47,505 bases of DNA from Fidelibacterota bacterium UBA2986 (GTDB taxonomy: Bacteria > Fidelibacterota > Marinisomatia > Marinisomatales > AB-629-J13), in contig DEAI01000019.1 in the NCBI GenBank assembly GCA_002346675.1, positions 1-47,505 of the forward strand. Direction: 5' to 3'. This document shows, in pieces, positions 1 through 7,995 of the stretch; the first letter of the stretch is position 1, and each line of letters begins with the position of its first letter. Made by a program: the position numbers and the translations under genes. The notes beneath the pieces are model-generated. The model saw only the letters and a program-made list of their open reading frames with translations. It made no database searches and was not told where the DNA came from.

Positions 1-36
1 AAAAGTGGGGATGGGGTAAATTGAAGAGATGAAACC
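1..36 (+). repeat. Intergenic repeat copy 1 (cut by window edge)
   Basis: Reads GTGGGGATGGGGTAAA then TTGAAGAGATGAAA, the right-hand part of the repeat seen again at 782, 1254, 2069 and 2950. The left part (CCACCTCTTTGTA) would lie before the window. It sits directly upstream of the gene at 48, whose ribosome site AAGGAGA follows it. Confidence 0.7.
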
Positions 37-47
37 AAGGAGATAAA

Positions 48-701
48 ATGAAGAATACTAGTTTAATTATTATTATTTTATTACTAAATATTAGTTTTTC
101 TCAAAATGATAATTTGATTAATAGATATGGAAATGATATTTTAAGCGAATCTCCTATTAATCCTATTCCAAAAGAAATGACCTTTGATGAATATCAGGAT
201 ATGAATAGAAGATTAAATGTCGGTTTACTTCTGGCAGCTATACCTATTCCGGGAACGATTCACCACTATGCTGGAGAAAAAAAAATAGCAAAAAATATAC
301 GTTGGGTCGCTGCTGGAAGTATATTAGCTATCATTGGAGGCGCGATGTCAATGAAAGAAGATGGCTGGAGGAAATCACCTTATGACATATATATTGAAAA
401 CCCTGGAACAGATGATGAGAAAAGATACCAAAAGATACCAATAGGTGAAACCGGAGGAGCAATTGACTATAAATATGTTGAATTGGGAAAAAAGTACTCT
501 GGTATGTCTTTTCTAATCCCATTGGGGATAGGTGTACTGATTGGAGATTATTTTTATGATTATATTTATGGAATCAGAATTATTGAAAGTAAGAGGGATA
601 AAGTACGTTTTAAATATGGAAAGACTTTAGATTTTAGTTTTACCCCAACATATGATTTAAAAAATAAAACTGCGGGAATTAATTTTACTTACGATTTTTA
701 A
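48..701 (+). CDS. Hypothetical envelope protein with signal peptide
   Basis: I do not recognise this 217-residue protein. Residues 1-19 form a signal peptide (hydrophobic run ending ISFSQ). Two further hydrophobic stretches lie near residues 60-105 and 150-178. The C-terminal ~30 residues alternate polar and apolar residues and end in Phe (YDF), as in the last strand of an outer-membrane beta barrel. The start is supported by AAGGAGA seven bases upstream of the ATG. It stands alone between two copies of the intergenic repeat, so it looks like a single-gene unit rather than part of an operon. Envelope location is inferred from the signal peptide; no function can be assigned. Confidence 0.75.
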   Translation: MKNTSLIIIILLLNISFSQNDNLINRYGNDILSESPINPIPKEMTFDEYQDMNRRLNVGLLLAAIPIPGTIHHYAGEKKIAKNIRWVAAGSILAIIGGAMSMKEDGWRKSPYDIYIENPGTDDEKRYQKIPIGETGGAIDYKYVELGKKYSGMSFLIPLGIGVLIGDYFYDYIYGIRIIESKRDKVRFKYGKTLDFSFTPTYDLKNKTAGINFTYDF

Positions 702-781
702 ATCAGTTTGAAAACAATATGAATTTTCTTAATTAACCAATCCCTAAAGCAATTATAGAAGAGTGGGAGAAGGTGAATAGC

Positions 782-815
782 CCACCTCTTTGTAAAAAAG
801 TGGGGATGGGGTAAA
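782..815 (+). repeat. Intergenic repeat copy 2
   Basis: Reads CCACCTCTTTGTAAAAAAG then TGGGGATGGGGTAAA; the second half matches copy 1 exactly. It starts 81 bases after the stop of the preceding gene. Just before it, AAGAGTGGG (from about 760) can pair with CCCACCTCTT with one bulged base, so this copy may form a hairpin. Confidence 0.75.
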
Positions 816-892
816 AGTAAAAATTATGAATACCATTCTAAAATAATTTTGTACATTTTGGAATGAATAATATTAATTAAAGGAAAAGTATA

Positions 893-1207
893 GTGGAATT
901 AAAAGATAAATTGAATTTATTGTTGAAGTTTCTATTTTTGGCTGTATTTACGTATGGTGTAATTAGCGTCACATGCTGTAAGAAAAGTTGTTCAACTTCT
1001 TGTTCAAAACAGTCGGGACAGGTTACCTCATGTGGGAAGCAAAATGTTAAGCAACCTTGCGATTCAGGTTGGGATAAACCATGTTGTAAGAAAAGTTGTT
1101 CAACTTCTTGTTCAAAACAGTCAGAGCAAATTGCCTCATGTGAGAAAAAGAAGGCTAAGCAGTCTTGTGGTACAGATTGCGTTAAACCATGCTGTGCAAA
1201 TAAATAG
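893..1207 (+). CDS. Small cysteine-rich membrane-anchored or secreted repeat protein
   Basis: A 104-residue protein starting at GTG with AAAGGA about nine bases upstream. Residues 8-27 form one hydrophobic helix (signal peptide or anchor). The rest is two tandem 36-residue units, each starting CCKKSCSTSCSKQS, plus the first residues of a third (CCANK); there are about 20 cysteines. The pattern suggests a metal-binding or disulfide-rich extracytoplasmic protein, but it matches no family I can name. The period is exactly 108 bases (see the separate repeat entry), so the units arose by recent tandem duplication. Intergenic repeat copies flank it. Low complexity means homology searches could mislead. 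Confidence 0.7.
   Translation: MELKDKLNLLLKFLFLAVFTYGVISVTCCKKSCSTSCSKQSGQVTSCGKQNVKQPCDSGWDKPCCKKSCSTSCSKQSEQIASCEKKKAKQSCGTDCVKPCCANK
974..1195 (+). repeat. 108-bp in-frame tandem duplication inside the Cys-rich gene
   Basis: Units start at 974, 1082 and 1190 (third only begun), exactly 108 bases or 36 codons apart. The first ~41 bases of units 1 and 2 differ at one position; the second half has diverged more. Cys codons are conserved between units. Confidence 0.85.
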
Positions 1208-1253
1208 ATTTAAACTATATAAATTTCTAAAAGTCCCACATTCGTATTATTAC

Positions 1254-1299
1254 CCACCTCTTTGTTAAATATTGGCGATAGGTGATAAATTGAAGAAAG
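1254..1299 (+). repeat. Intergenic repeat copy 3
   Basis: CCACCTCTTTGTTAAAT then a diverged middle and AAATTGAAGAAAG. It starts 47 bases after the previous stop and lies 55 bases before the likely start of the sulfotransferase gene. Confidence 0.65.
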
Positions 1300-1354
1300 T
1301 TTTGCATTTGGGTTGGTGGGTAGCTTTAGACAGAACAAATCAACTTTAATTGAT

Positions 1355-2044
1355 ATGAAGGTGTTTGGTACAGGGTTTGGGCGTACAGGAACAATGTCCC
1401 TAAAAATTGCATTGGAAAAATTGGGAGTGGGACCATGTTATCATATGAGGGAGGTTGTCTCGCACCCATCTCACATAAAAATTTGGTATGATACTTCTCT
1501 AGGGGATGCCCCAGACTGGGGTCGTCTGTTTAAGGGATACAACTCTGCTGTTGATTTCCCTGTATGCCTATTTTATAAGCAACTTGCAGATAAATTCCCT
1601 GATGCAAAGTTTATATTAACCTTGAGAGATTTTGATAGGTGGTACACAAGTACATCCAATACTATCTATAAAGTACCCAATATCCTACCAAAGTGGTTTG
1701 AACGTCTGGTTTACCCCATCCGATTATTTATAGCAATGCAGGTTAACTTAATTTGGGTTGGCTTATTTAACAATAAATTCTCTGATAGAGACTCTACTAA
1801 GGTATTCTTTCATAAACACATAGAGCTGGTAAAAAAAACGATTCCCCCCGATAAATTACTAATCTATCATGTAAAAAAGGGCTGGGAACCATTATGTGAA
1901 TTTCTTAATGTTTCTGTACCTGATATGCCTTTTCCAAAGGTTAATGATACAGCTGAAATGTTGCGTAAACTAGCGCTGATCAAATCGCTTCCATATGTGT
2001 TTATTTTAACTATGATAATTATTTTAGCAGTAATATTTATATAA
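1355..2044 (+). CDS. Sulfotransferase family protein (Sulfotransfer_4-like)
   Basis: Predicted sulfotransferase moving a sulfo group from PAPS to an unknown acceptor. The N-terminal KVFGTGFGRTGTMSLK is the P-loop-like 5'-phosphosulfate binding motif of this family; ILTLRDFDRWYTS near residue 90 corresponds to the 3'-phosphate binding segment, and KKGWEPLCEFL near residue 185 is a family hallmark. A C-terminal hydrophobic helix (last ~20 residues) probably anchors it in a membrane. The frame is open 14 codons further up to a TTG at 1313, but family members begin with this motif, so I chose the ATG at 1355; neither start has a clear ribosome site. It is a lone gene between intergenic repeats with no sulfate-activation genes nearby. 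Specificity is unknown. Confidence 0.85.
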   Translation: MKVFGTGFGRTGTMSLKIALEKLGVGPCYHMREVVSHPSHIKIWYDTSLGDAPDWGRLFKGYNSAVDFPVCLFYKQLADKFPDAKFILTLRDFDRWYTSTSNTIYKVPNILPKWFERLVYPIRLFIAMQVNLIWVGLFNNKFSDRDSTKVFFHKHIELVKKTIPPDKLLIYHVKKGWEPLCEFLNVSVPDMPFPKVNDTAEMLRKLALIKSLPYVFILTMIIILAVIFI

Positions 2045-2068
2045 GGCTATTTATATATAAATAAGATT

Positions 2069-2146
2069 CCACCTCTTTGTTAAATATTTGTTATAGATTA
2101 AATTAAAGAGATGAAACGCCTTTTACTTATATCATTAGTGTTAAAA
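2069..2146 (+). repeat. Intergenic repeat copy 4 (long form)
   Basis: CCACCTCTTTGTTAAAT, diverged middle, AAAGAGATGAAACG, then ACTTATATCATTAGTGTTAAA. The last part also matches the copy at 7847-7905 (ACTCATAGCATTAGTATTAAA), so the full repeat is about 75-80 bases. It begins 25 bases after the previous stop. Confidence 0.7.
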
Positions 2147-2161
2147 ATAATTTTTTATTAA
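2111..2161 (+). other. Possible micro-ORF (16 codons) inside repeat copy 4
   Basis: An ATG preceded by AAAGAG opens a 16-residue reading frame, MKRLLLISLVLKIIFY, which looks like the start of a signal peptide and stops at 2161, 16 bases before the methyltransferase gene. It could be a leader peptide, or the remnant of a secreted-protein gene whose 5' end was spread with the repeat. Chance is possible at this base composition. Confidence 0.25.
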
Positions 2162-2177
2162 CTATAAAGAAAAAGAT

Positions 2178-2906
2178 ATGAAATTATATAGAGTTTATGG
2201 GTTAAATGGGTGCAGAATGCTTCTCAATGATAAAACTACTAAATATAAAATTACTAAAATAGATATAGTACAAGATATTGTTAATAATTTTGGAATTTCT
2301 ATATTGAATACATTTGATAATGTACATACTCATAGTAAGAAAGTATTTAAGAAAAAATTTAATAATATTAGAGCGCAGGGTATTATTATCGAATTCCTTG
2401 CAGACTATGATAGTAAGTTTGATTATAATACAGTTTTTAATAAAGAACATTGTATAGTAATACTTGACAGTATTACTGACCCTCAGAATCTTGGCCAGAT
2501 TATTCGTACCTGCGAATGCGCTGGTGTAGATTCTATAGTATTACCTAGTAATAGTTCGATATCAATTACAGATACAGTGCTGCAGATAAGCCAGGGAGCT
2601 TTTACAAATGTGAAAATATATATTGAGAAAAATATCAATCGATTTATTGATAAAATAAAAAAATATGATTTCTGGATTGCAGGATTTGAGAATAGTATAT
2701 CAGCATCTAATTGGTTTGATATAGAAATGAAAGGCAGAATATGTTTTGTTTTTGGGAGTGAAGGTAAAGGTATTAAATCTTTAACCCTTAAGAAGTGTGA
2801 TTATATTGGGACCATCCCAATGATTGGTAAAATAAACTCTTTAAATGTTTCAGCCTCAGTGAGCGCTATTCTTTTTGAAAGAATTAGACAGATTAAAACT
2901 CAATAA
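2178..2906 (+). CDS. TrmH/SpoU-family RNA 2'-O-methyltransferase (RlmB-like)
   Basis: A SAM-dependent methyltransferase of the SPOUT class, expected to methylate a ribose 2'-OH in rRNA or tRNA. All three family motifs are present: DPQNLGQIIR (residues 101-110, with catalytic-type N104 and R110), FGSEGKG (192-198) and IPMIGKINSLNVSASVS (213-229), which form the knot and the SAM site. The N-terminal ~85 residues match the substrate-binding domain of RlmB/TrmH-type enzymes only loosely. Length (242) is normal. The gene is markedly AT-rich and stands alone between repeat copies. Enzymes of this fold cannot be assigned to rRNA G2251 or tRNA G18 from motifs alone. Confidence 0.9.
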   Translation: MKLYRVYGLNGCRMLLNDKTTKYKITKIDIVQDIVNNFGISILNTFDNVHTHSKKVFKKKFNNIRAQGIIIEFLADYDSKFDYNTVFNKEHCIVILDSITDPQNLGQIIRTCECAGVDSIVLPSNSSISITDTVLQISQGAFTNVKIYIEKNINRFIDKIKKYDFWIAGFENSISASNWFDIEMKGRICFVFGSEGKGIKSLTLKKCDYIGTIPMIGKINSLNVSASVSAILFERIRQIKTQ

Positions 2907-2949
2907 ACCTAACATATTTTTTATTATAAGAGATTTTAAGGTAATTAAT

Positions 2950-2996
2950 CCACCTCTTTGTAAAAAAGTGAGGATAGGGTACCTTGAAGAGGTAAA
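2950..2996 (+). repeat. Intergenic repeat copy 5
   Basis: CCACCTCTTTGTAAAAAAG, then TGAGGATAGGGTACC and TTGAAGAGGTAAA. The ends ACCTCTT and AAGAGGT are a perfect 7-base inverted pair, which shows the palindromic layout of the repeat best. It begins 43 bases after the methyltransferase stop. Confidence 0.7.
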
Positions 2997-3070
2997 AAAC
3001 TAATTAATCAAAAACCTCAAAAGGTAAATTTGAGATTTATTTCTACAGCTAAATGGGAGTAATTTCCTAC

Positions 3071-6000
3071 ATGAAGCTATTGAAAACGATTCGATTTATT
3101 ACATTGTGTTTTCTTTGCATATTTAATTTTCAATTTGTACAAGCACAACCTGTACTAAGTTGGGCTCAATTCTATGGTGGTAGCAGTTGGGATGAAGGAC
3201 ATTGCGTCAGAGAAACTTCAGATGGTGGGTTCATTATTGGGGGCCTAACTATGTCCTACAGTGTAGGGCTATATGATGTTTATCTGCTCCGCACCGATCA
3301 TAATGGTGAACTACTTTGGACACAATCCTATGGTGGCACCGGTTGGGACGAAGCACGGGTAATTCAAGAGACATCTGACGGCGGCATTATCGCTGCTGGA
3401 CGAACTACATCATTTGGAAACGGAGACAGTGATATTTATATAATCAAAACAAATGAAAATGGAGATCTCCTTTGGACTCAAACTTACGGCGGAATAGACT
3501 ATGATGATAGCCAGTGGATCGGAGAAATTCCTGGAGATGGATATATCATTGCCGGAGAAACATTTTCTTATGGTCACGGCGGGAGTGATATCATATTGAT
3601 AAAAATTGATTTGGAAGGGAACCTGATGTGGTACGAAACCTATGGAGGGGCACTTGATGAAGATGCACAGTGGGCACAGTTCACTTCTGATGGAGGCATA
3701 ATCATTACTGGGTCTACCCAATCCTTAGGTGCAGGAAGTGATGATGTATTCCTTATAAAAACAGATATGCAAGGGAGCATGATATGGTCAAATACTTTTG
3801 GGGGGGCAGAGGCAGATCTCAGTCTTTCCATTATAGAGTCATCCTCAGGAGGTTATGTTATTGCAGGACAGACAGAATCTTACGGAAATGGGAATGATGA
3901 TGTATATTTGATCAGGGTTAATGAAGCTGGAAATTTACTGTGGCAAAAAACTTTTGGTTATGATCAGGCTGATGCAGCTTCTTCAATTGTTGAAACTTTA
4001 GATGGTGGGTTTGCTTTTGCCGGTGTACTTACCACAGATGAAGGAGGATTTGATTCATGGGTCGTGAAAACAGACGCCCAAGGAGATTCACTTTGGACAC
4101 AGGTTTATAGAAGCGGTCCCGGATGGGATACATGGGACATTGCATTTTCTATTCAGCCTACTATTGATGGTGGTTATATTGTTGCAGGTATGACAGGTCT
4201 GTATCAAGAATTCAACGTTTTACTCATGAAGTTAGCCCCTGATTCCAACCCGCCATCTTCTGTTATAAATGTTCCAGATGATTTCCCTAATATTCAATCT
4301 GCCATCGATAATGCCATTGATGGAGATACTGTCCTTGTGCATCCTGGAGTTTATTTTGAAAATATAAATTTTAGCGGAAAAAATATTGTGGTGGGTTCTC
4401 TATACATGACCACTGGGGATAGTTCATACATTTCTCAGACAGTTATAGATGGAAACGAATATGGAAGTGTTGTTCTATTTGAAAATGGAGAAGATTTTTC
4501 ATCTGTTTTGAGAGGATTTTCTATTACAAACGGTAGCGGAACCATTCTCATAACACCAAGCTATGGTGGAGGAATATTTTGTTATTTTTCAAACCCTACG
4601 CTTCAGGATTTAGCCATATACAACAATCACACTGGTTTAATTGGTGTTGGAGGTGGTTTAGCATTGTATAATTCAAATTCCCTCATTGAAAATGTAACTA
4701 TTCATGGAAATTCGGGTGCTGGCGGAGGTGGAATATTTGGATTCAATTACAGCGGTATAATCAGGAATAGCAAATTGATAGATAATTGGACCTTTGGGAA
4801 TTTAGATGCTGGTGGAGGTGGTATGCTATTTCAGGAGTCAAATCCTCTAGTTGAAATGGTTTTTATTCAAAATAATTCATCAGGAGTTGACGGCGGAGGA
4901 ATTGGCTTAACGGACTGTGATGCTATAATGAACAACATTACACTTGGGAATAACTCGGCAGAAAACGGCGCTGGAAGCATTTATCTTTTTCAATCTAATT
5001 TGGCTCTGAATAATTCCATTCTATGGAATGATGAATTGGATTATGAAGTACACTTTCATGATTTTGAAAATTGGGGGACTTTCACAGTTTCTTATTCAGA
5101 TATTCAAGGTGGGATGGATGCCATAGGTAACAGCGGAATGGGCACTGTTGTTTGGGGAGAAGGTAATATTGAAAATGACCCATTGTTTGTAGACCAGGAA
5201 AATGGCGACTACCATCTGCAGGCAGGTTCCCCCTGTATTGATTCTGGAGACCCAAATATGCCGTTTGATCCGGACAGTACAGTTTCGGATATGGGAGCTT
5301 TTTATTTTCATCAGAACACTGAACCACAGTTAGTTGAGATATTTTATATGGAAGACTGGAACCTGGTAGGCCTACCTGTGAATGTGGAAAATGCTTCATA
5401 TTACGCTGTATTTGCAGATGCAATAGAACAAACACTTTTTTCTTTTGGAGAAGGTTATACTCTTGCAGAATACTTGGTTCCAGGAATTGGCTACTGGCTC
5501 AGATTTCCTGAAGATGGAACAGTTTCAGTTGAAGGTCCTCTATTTGGTGAAATACTCGTTCCTTTGAATGAAGGATGGAATCTCATGTCTGGTATTTCTG
5601 GAATGATCCATACCACTGATATAATTGATCCAGACGGAATTCTTATTGAAAACACATTTTATGGTTTTAATGGAAGCTATTTTCAAACAAACAATTTAAC
5701 TCCAGGACTGGGATTTTGGGTTAGGGCGTATGCTGATGGATCGGTATATTTAACTAGTATAGGACAATCAACAAAAGTGTCCGGCACCCAGAATCTGAAT
5801 ATACAGGATGGCAATAAACTGGTTTTTTCAAATAATAAAGGGTATTCAACTACCTTACTGATAGGACAGTCTATGAATAATATGAATCCTTTAAGCTATA
5901 GTTTGCCTCCGGTACCTCCTTTTGGAGCTTTTGATGTCCGTTTTGCTGGAGACTTAAAATATTCTGAAAATGGCGGTGAGATACTTATCCAGAATATTCA

Positions 6001-6445
6001 TTATCCTTTAACGATCCATTATGATGGCATAAGCTTAATTCAAGATGGAGCGGAATGGATACTTTCCAACACAGAAAGTGGACAGGAGTTTCCTATCTGT
6101 GAAAGTATGGCTGTTATTCATAATCCAGTTTCAAAACTTTCATTGAGGAAACAGACTGTATTGCCCTATGGTTTTACCTTGCATCAAAACTTCCCTAATC
6201 CTTTCAATCCCATCACAACTTTAAACTACGACTTACCTGAGGATGCCTTGGTTAATCTTAGTATTTACGATATGATTGGAAGAGAGATAGCTCAACTGGT
6301 AGACACAAACCAAGAGGCGGGCTTTAAATCAGTACAGTGGGATGCCACGGACAGCATGGGTAGACCTGTGAGTGCAGGAGTATACCTATACCAGATAAAG
6401 GCAGGAGCGTTTATCCAGATCAAGAAGATGGTGTTGTTGAAGTAG
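3071..6445 (+). CDS. Large secreted protein: beta-propeller-like repeats, beta-helix, type IX-like C-terminal sorting domain
   Basis: About 1,124 residues. A signal peptide (MKLLKTIRFITLCF to VQAQ) is followed by seven ~52-residue repeats (roughly residues 30-390) of the form YGG..WDEA, ETSDGG.I.AG, D.Y.IKT..NGDLLWTQ, which resemble bacterial delta-60/propeller repeats. Residues ~410-750 begin with VPDDFPNIQSAIDNAIDGDTV and are Gly/Asn-rich parallel beta-helix repeats as in surface carbohydrate-binding or lyase-like proteins. The last ~75 residues (NFPNPFNP, YDLPE, GVYLYQ) form the C-terminal module used by type IX-like secretion in this group. It is probably surface-attached or released; no catalytic residues are evident. 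The frame also has an ATG at 3053, but GGGAG at 3055-3059 sits correctly for the ATG at 3071. Confidence 0.85.
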   Translation: MKLLKTIRFITLCFLCIFNFQFVQAQPVLSWAQFYGGSSWDEGHCVRETSDGGFIIGGLTMSYSVGLYDVYLLRTDHNGELLWTQSYGGTGWDEARVIQETSDGGIIAAGRTTSFGNGDSDIYIIKTNENGDLLWTQTYGGIDYDDSQWIGEIPGDGYIIAGETFSYGHGGSDIILIKIDLEGNLMWYETYGGALDEDAQWAQFTSDGGIIITGSTQSLGAGSDDVFLIKTDMQGSMIWSNTFGGAEADLSLSIIESSSGGYVIAGQTESYGNGNDDVYLIRVNEAGNLLWQKTFGYDQADAASSIVETLDGGFAFAGVLTTDEGGFDSWVVKTDAQGDSLWTQVYRSGPGWDTWDIAFSIQPTIDGGYIVAGMTGLYQEFNVLLMKLAPDSNPPSSVINVPDDFPNIQSAIDNAIDGDTVLVHPGVYFENINFSGKNIVVGSLYMTTGDSSYISQTVIDGNEYGSVVLFENGEDFSSVLRGFSITNGSGTILITPSYGGGIFCYFSNPTLQDLAIYNNHTGLIGVGGGLALYNSNSLIENVTIHGNSGAGGGGIFGFNYSGIIRNSKLIDNWTFGNLDAGGGGMLFQESNPLVEMVFIQNNSSGVDGGGIGLTDCDAIMNNITLGNNSAENGAGSIYLFQSNLALNNSILWNDELDYEVHFHDFENWGTFTVSYSDIQGGMDAIGNSGMGTVVWGEGNIENDPLFVDQENGDYHLQAGSPCIDSGDPNMPFDPDSTVSDMGAFYFHQNTEPQLVEIFYMEDWNLVGLPVNVENASYYAVFADAIEQTLFSFGEGYTLAEYLVPGIGYWLRFPEDGTVSVEGPLFGEILVPLNEGWNLMSGISGMIHTTDIIDPDGILIENTFYGFNGSYFQTNNLTPGLGFWVRAYADGSVYLTSIGQSTKVSGTQNLNIQDGNKLVFSNNKGYSTTLLIGQSMNNMNPLSYSLPPVPPFGAFDVRFAGDLKYSENGGEILIQNIHYPLTIHYDGISLIQDGAEWILSNTESGQEFPICESMAVIHNPVSKLSLRKQTVLPYGFTLHQNFPNPFNPITTLNYDLPEDALVNLSIYDMIGREIAQLVDTNQEAGFKSVQWDATDSMGRPVSAGVYLYQIKAGAFIQIKKMVLLK

Positions 6446-6478
6446 ATTATTTTTGTCAGTTGATAGGTAGATTCAGAT

Positions 6479-7846
6479 ATGGTTAAGCGCATAGCACTAC
6501 TAATGCTTTTCGGTTTGGTTTTAAGTCAACAAATGATGGGTGACCCTAGTCTGCATTATAAAAATTACAAACCTGATCCATCTGACTTAATTATTTCTCG
6601 TTCAGATTACGCAGATAAATTGTATGGATTTTGGTTGGGCCAATGTATTGCAAATTGGACCGGCTTAGTAACCGAAATGGATAAGATCGGAAATATTGGT
6701 GAAATTAAAACAGGTAAATTTTATACTAGAGAAGATTGGGGTAAGCCTGATCAACCTAATATCTGGAGTGATGGTAAACTCAGTAATTTATCACCTACCA
6801 TAGATTTTGTATTTGTAGATGAAGGCGGTATTTGGGGATCTGATGACGACACTGATATAGAGTACATGTATCAATACTTGCACTATGTAAATAAATCCAG
6901 CATTTTAAATGCAGATCAAATAAGGGATGGCTGGCTCAAACATATAAAAAAAGAAGAAGAAAACTATCTTTGGGTTTCAAACCAAACTGCTTTTGATTTA
7001 ATGTATCAGGGGATGACTCCGCCAGCTACAAGTGCACCTGAAAATAATCCTAACTATGAGATGATTGATGCGCAACTTACAACAGAAATATTTGGTTTTT
7101 TTTCACCTGCTCGTCCTGATGTTGCTTTAAAACTTTCGTATTTACCTATTCGGACAACTGCGAGGTTAAACGCAGAGTGGATTTCTGAGTTTTATGTGAT
7201 AATGTATTCTCTTGCATCTTATGAAAACATATATAAAAATATTAAAGATAAAATTTTATGGATGGCGAAACAGGCTCGGAAGAGATTGCCCATGGATTCA
7301 TATTCAGCTAAGATGTTTGATTTTGTAAAAACACAATATGAAGCAAACATCCCCTGGGAGAAAACTAGAGATATGGTCTACCATAAATATCAGGTTATGC
7401 AGCATGATGGATATGACCTAACTTCAAAAAATTTACATTGTAATGGTTGTTTTGCTGCCGGAATAAATTTTGCTTCCAGTATTATTAGTTTGTTATATGG
7501 TGAAGGTGATATACAAAAGACCATAAAGATAGGAACTTTATGCGGATGGGATTCTGATAACCCTACATCTACATGGGGAGGATTGATTGGGTTCATGATA
7601 AGAAAAGAAGGAATTGAAAAATCCTTCGGAAGAAAGTTTGGCGATAATTATAATATTCACAGAACTAGAATTGGTTTTCCAAATAAAGGTATGGACACAT
7701 TTTCTAATATGGCAAAAATGGGAGTATATGTTGTAGATCGCATAATTCAGGAAGAAATTGGAGGAGGCATAGATTTGGAAAAAGATTTGTGGTATGTTCC
7801 TGATATAGAAATTAACATAACCTCAGGCTTATTAAAAGATGAGTAG
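6479..7846 (+). CDS. Secreted ADP-ribosylglycohydrolase-family protein
   Basis: A 455-residue member of the ADP-ribosylglycohydrolase (DraG/ARH, PF03747) fold, which removes ADP-ribose from protein side chains or cleaves related N-glycosides using two metal ions. Metal-binding motifs are visible at both ends: SDDDTD (residues 121-126) and GWDSDNPTSTWGGLIGF (356-372), matching the family TDDT and GGDTDT motifs, though the second reads WDSDN. An early KLYGFWLGQCIANWTG segment is also typical. Residues 1-20 form a signal peptide, so it acts in the periplasm or outside, where free ADP-ribosylated protein is not an obvious substrate; members of this exported branch may act on nucleosides or glycans. 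It starts 33 bases after the giant secreted protein and may be co-transcribed. Confidence 0.85.
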   Translation: MVKRIALLMLFGLVLSQQMMGDPSLHYKNYKPDPSDLIISRSDYADKLYGFWLGQCIANWTGLVTEMDKIGNIGEIKTGKFYTREDWGKPDQPNIWSDGKLSNLSPTIDFVFVDEGGIWGSDDDTDIEYMYQYLHYVNKSSILNADQIRDGWLKHIKKEEENYLWVSNQTAFDLMYQGMTPPATSAPENNPNYEMIDAQLTTEIFGFFSPARPDVALKLSYLPIRTTARLNAEWISEFYVIMYSLASYENIYKNIKDKILWMAKQARKRLPMDSYSAKMFDFVKTQYEANIPWEKTRDMVYHKYQVMQHDGYDLTSKNLHCNGCFAAGINFASSIISLLYGEGDIQKTIKIGTLCGWDSDNPTSTWGGLIGFMIRKEGIEKSFGRKFGDNYNIHRTRIGFPNKGMDTFSNMAKMGVYVVDRIIQEEIGGGIDLEKDLWYVPDIEINITSGLLKDE

Positions 7847-7905
7847 GTTGGGGTAATGTTGAATACAACAAATAAAAGGCTTTAACTCATAGCATTAGTA
7901 TTAAA
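7847..7905 (+). repeat. Intergenic repeat copy 6 (right part only)
   Basis: GTTGGGGTAATGTTGAA follows the stop codon directly, then AAGGC and ACTCATAGCATTAGTATTAAA, which matches copy 4. The CCACCTCTT end is missing, so this copy looks truncated by the preceding gene. Confidence 0.6.
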
Positions 7906-7995
7906 TACCGATCAGTAGTAATGTTTTTAAATTTAATTTCATTAAATATGATTCAATGGTTTTCAAAACTAATTGATTTTTAAAAGGAACCTTTT

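Noticed and set aside
1254..2914. Integron attC sites (GTTAAAT in copies 3 and 4, ACCTAAC at 2908)
   Set aside because: GTTAAAT fits the GTTRRRY core in two copies, but copies 2 and 5 read GTAAAAA and no consistent RYYYAAC partner lies at the other end; no integrase is in view.
5082..5435. Minus-strand frame inside the large secreted protein gene
   Set aside because: It is fully inside a well supported gene, lacks a ribosome site and has a random composition.
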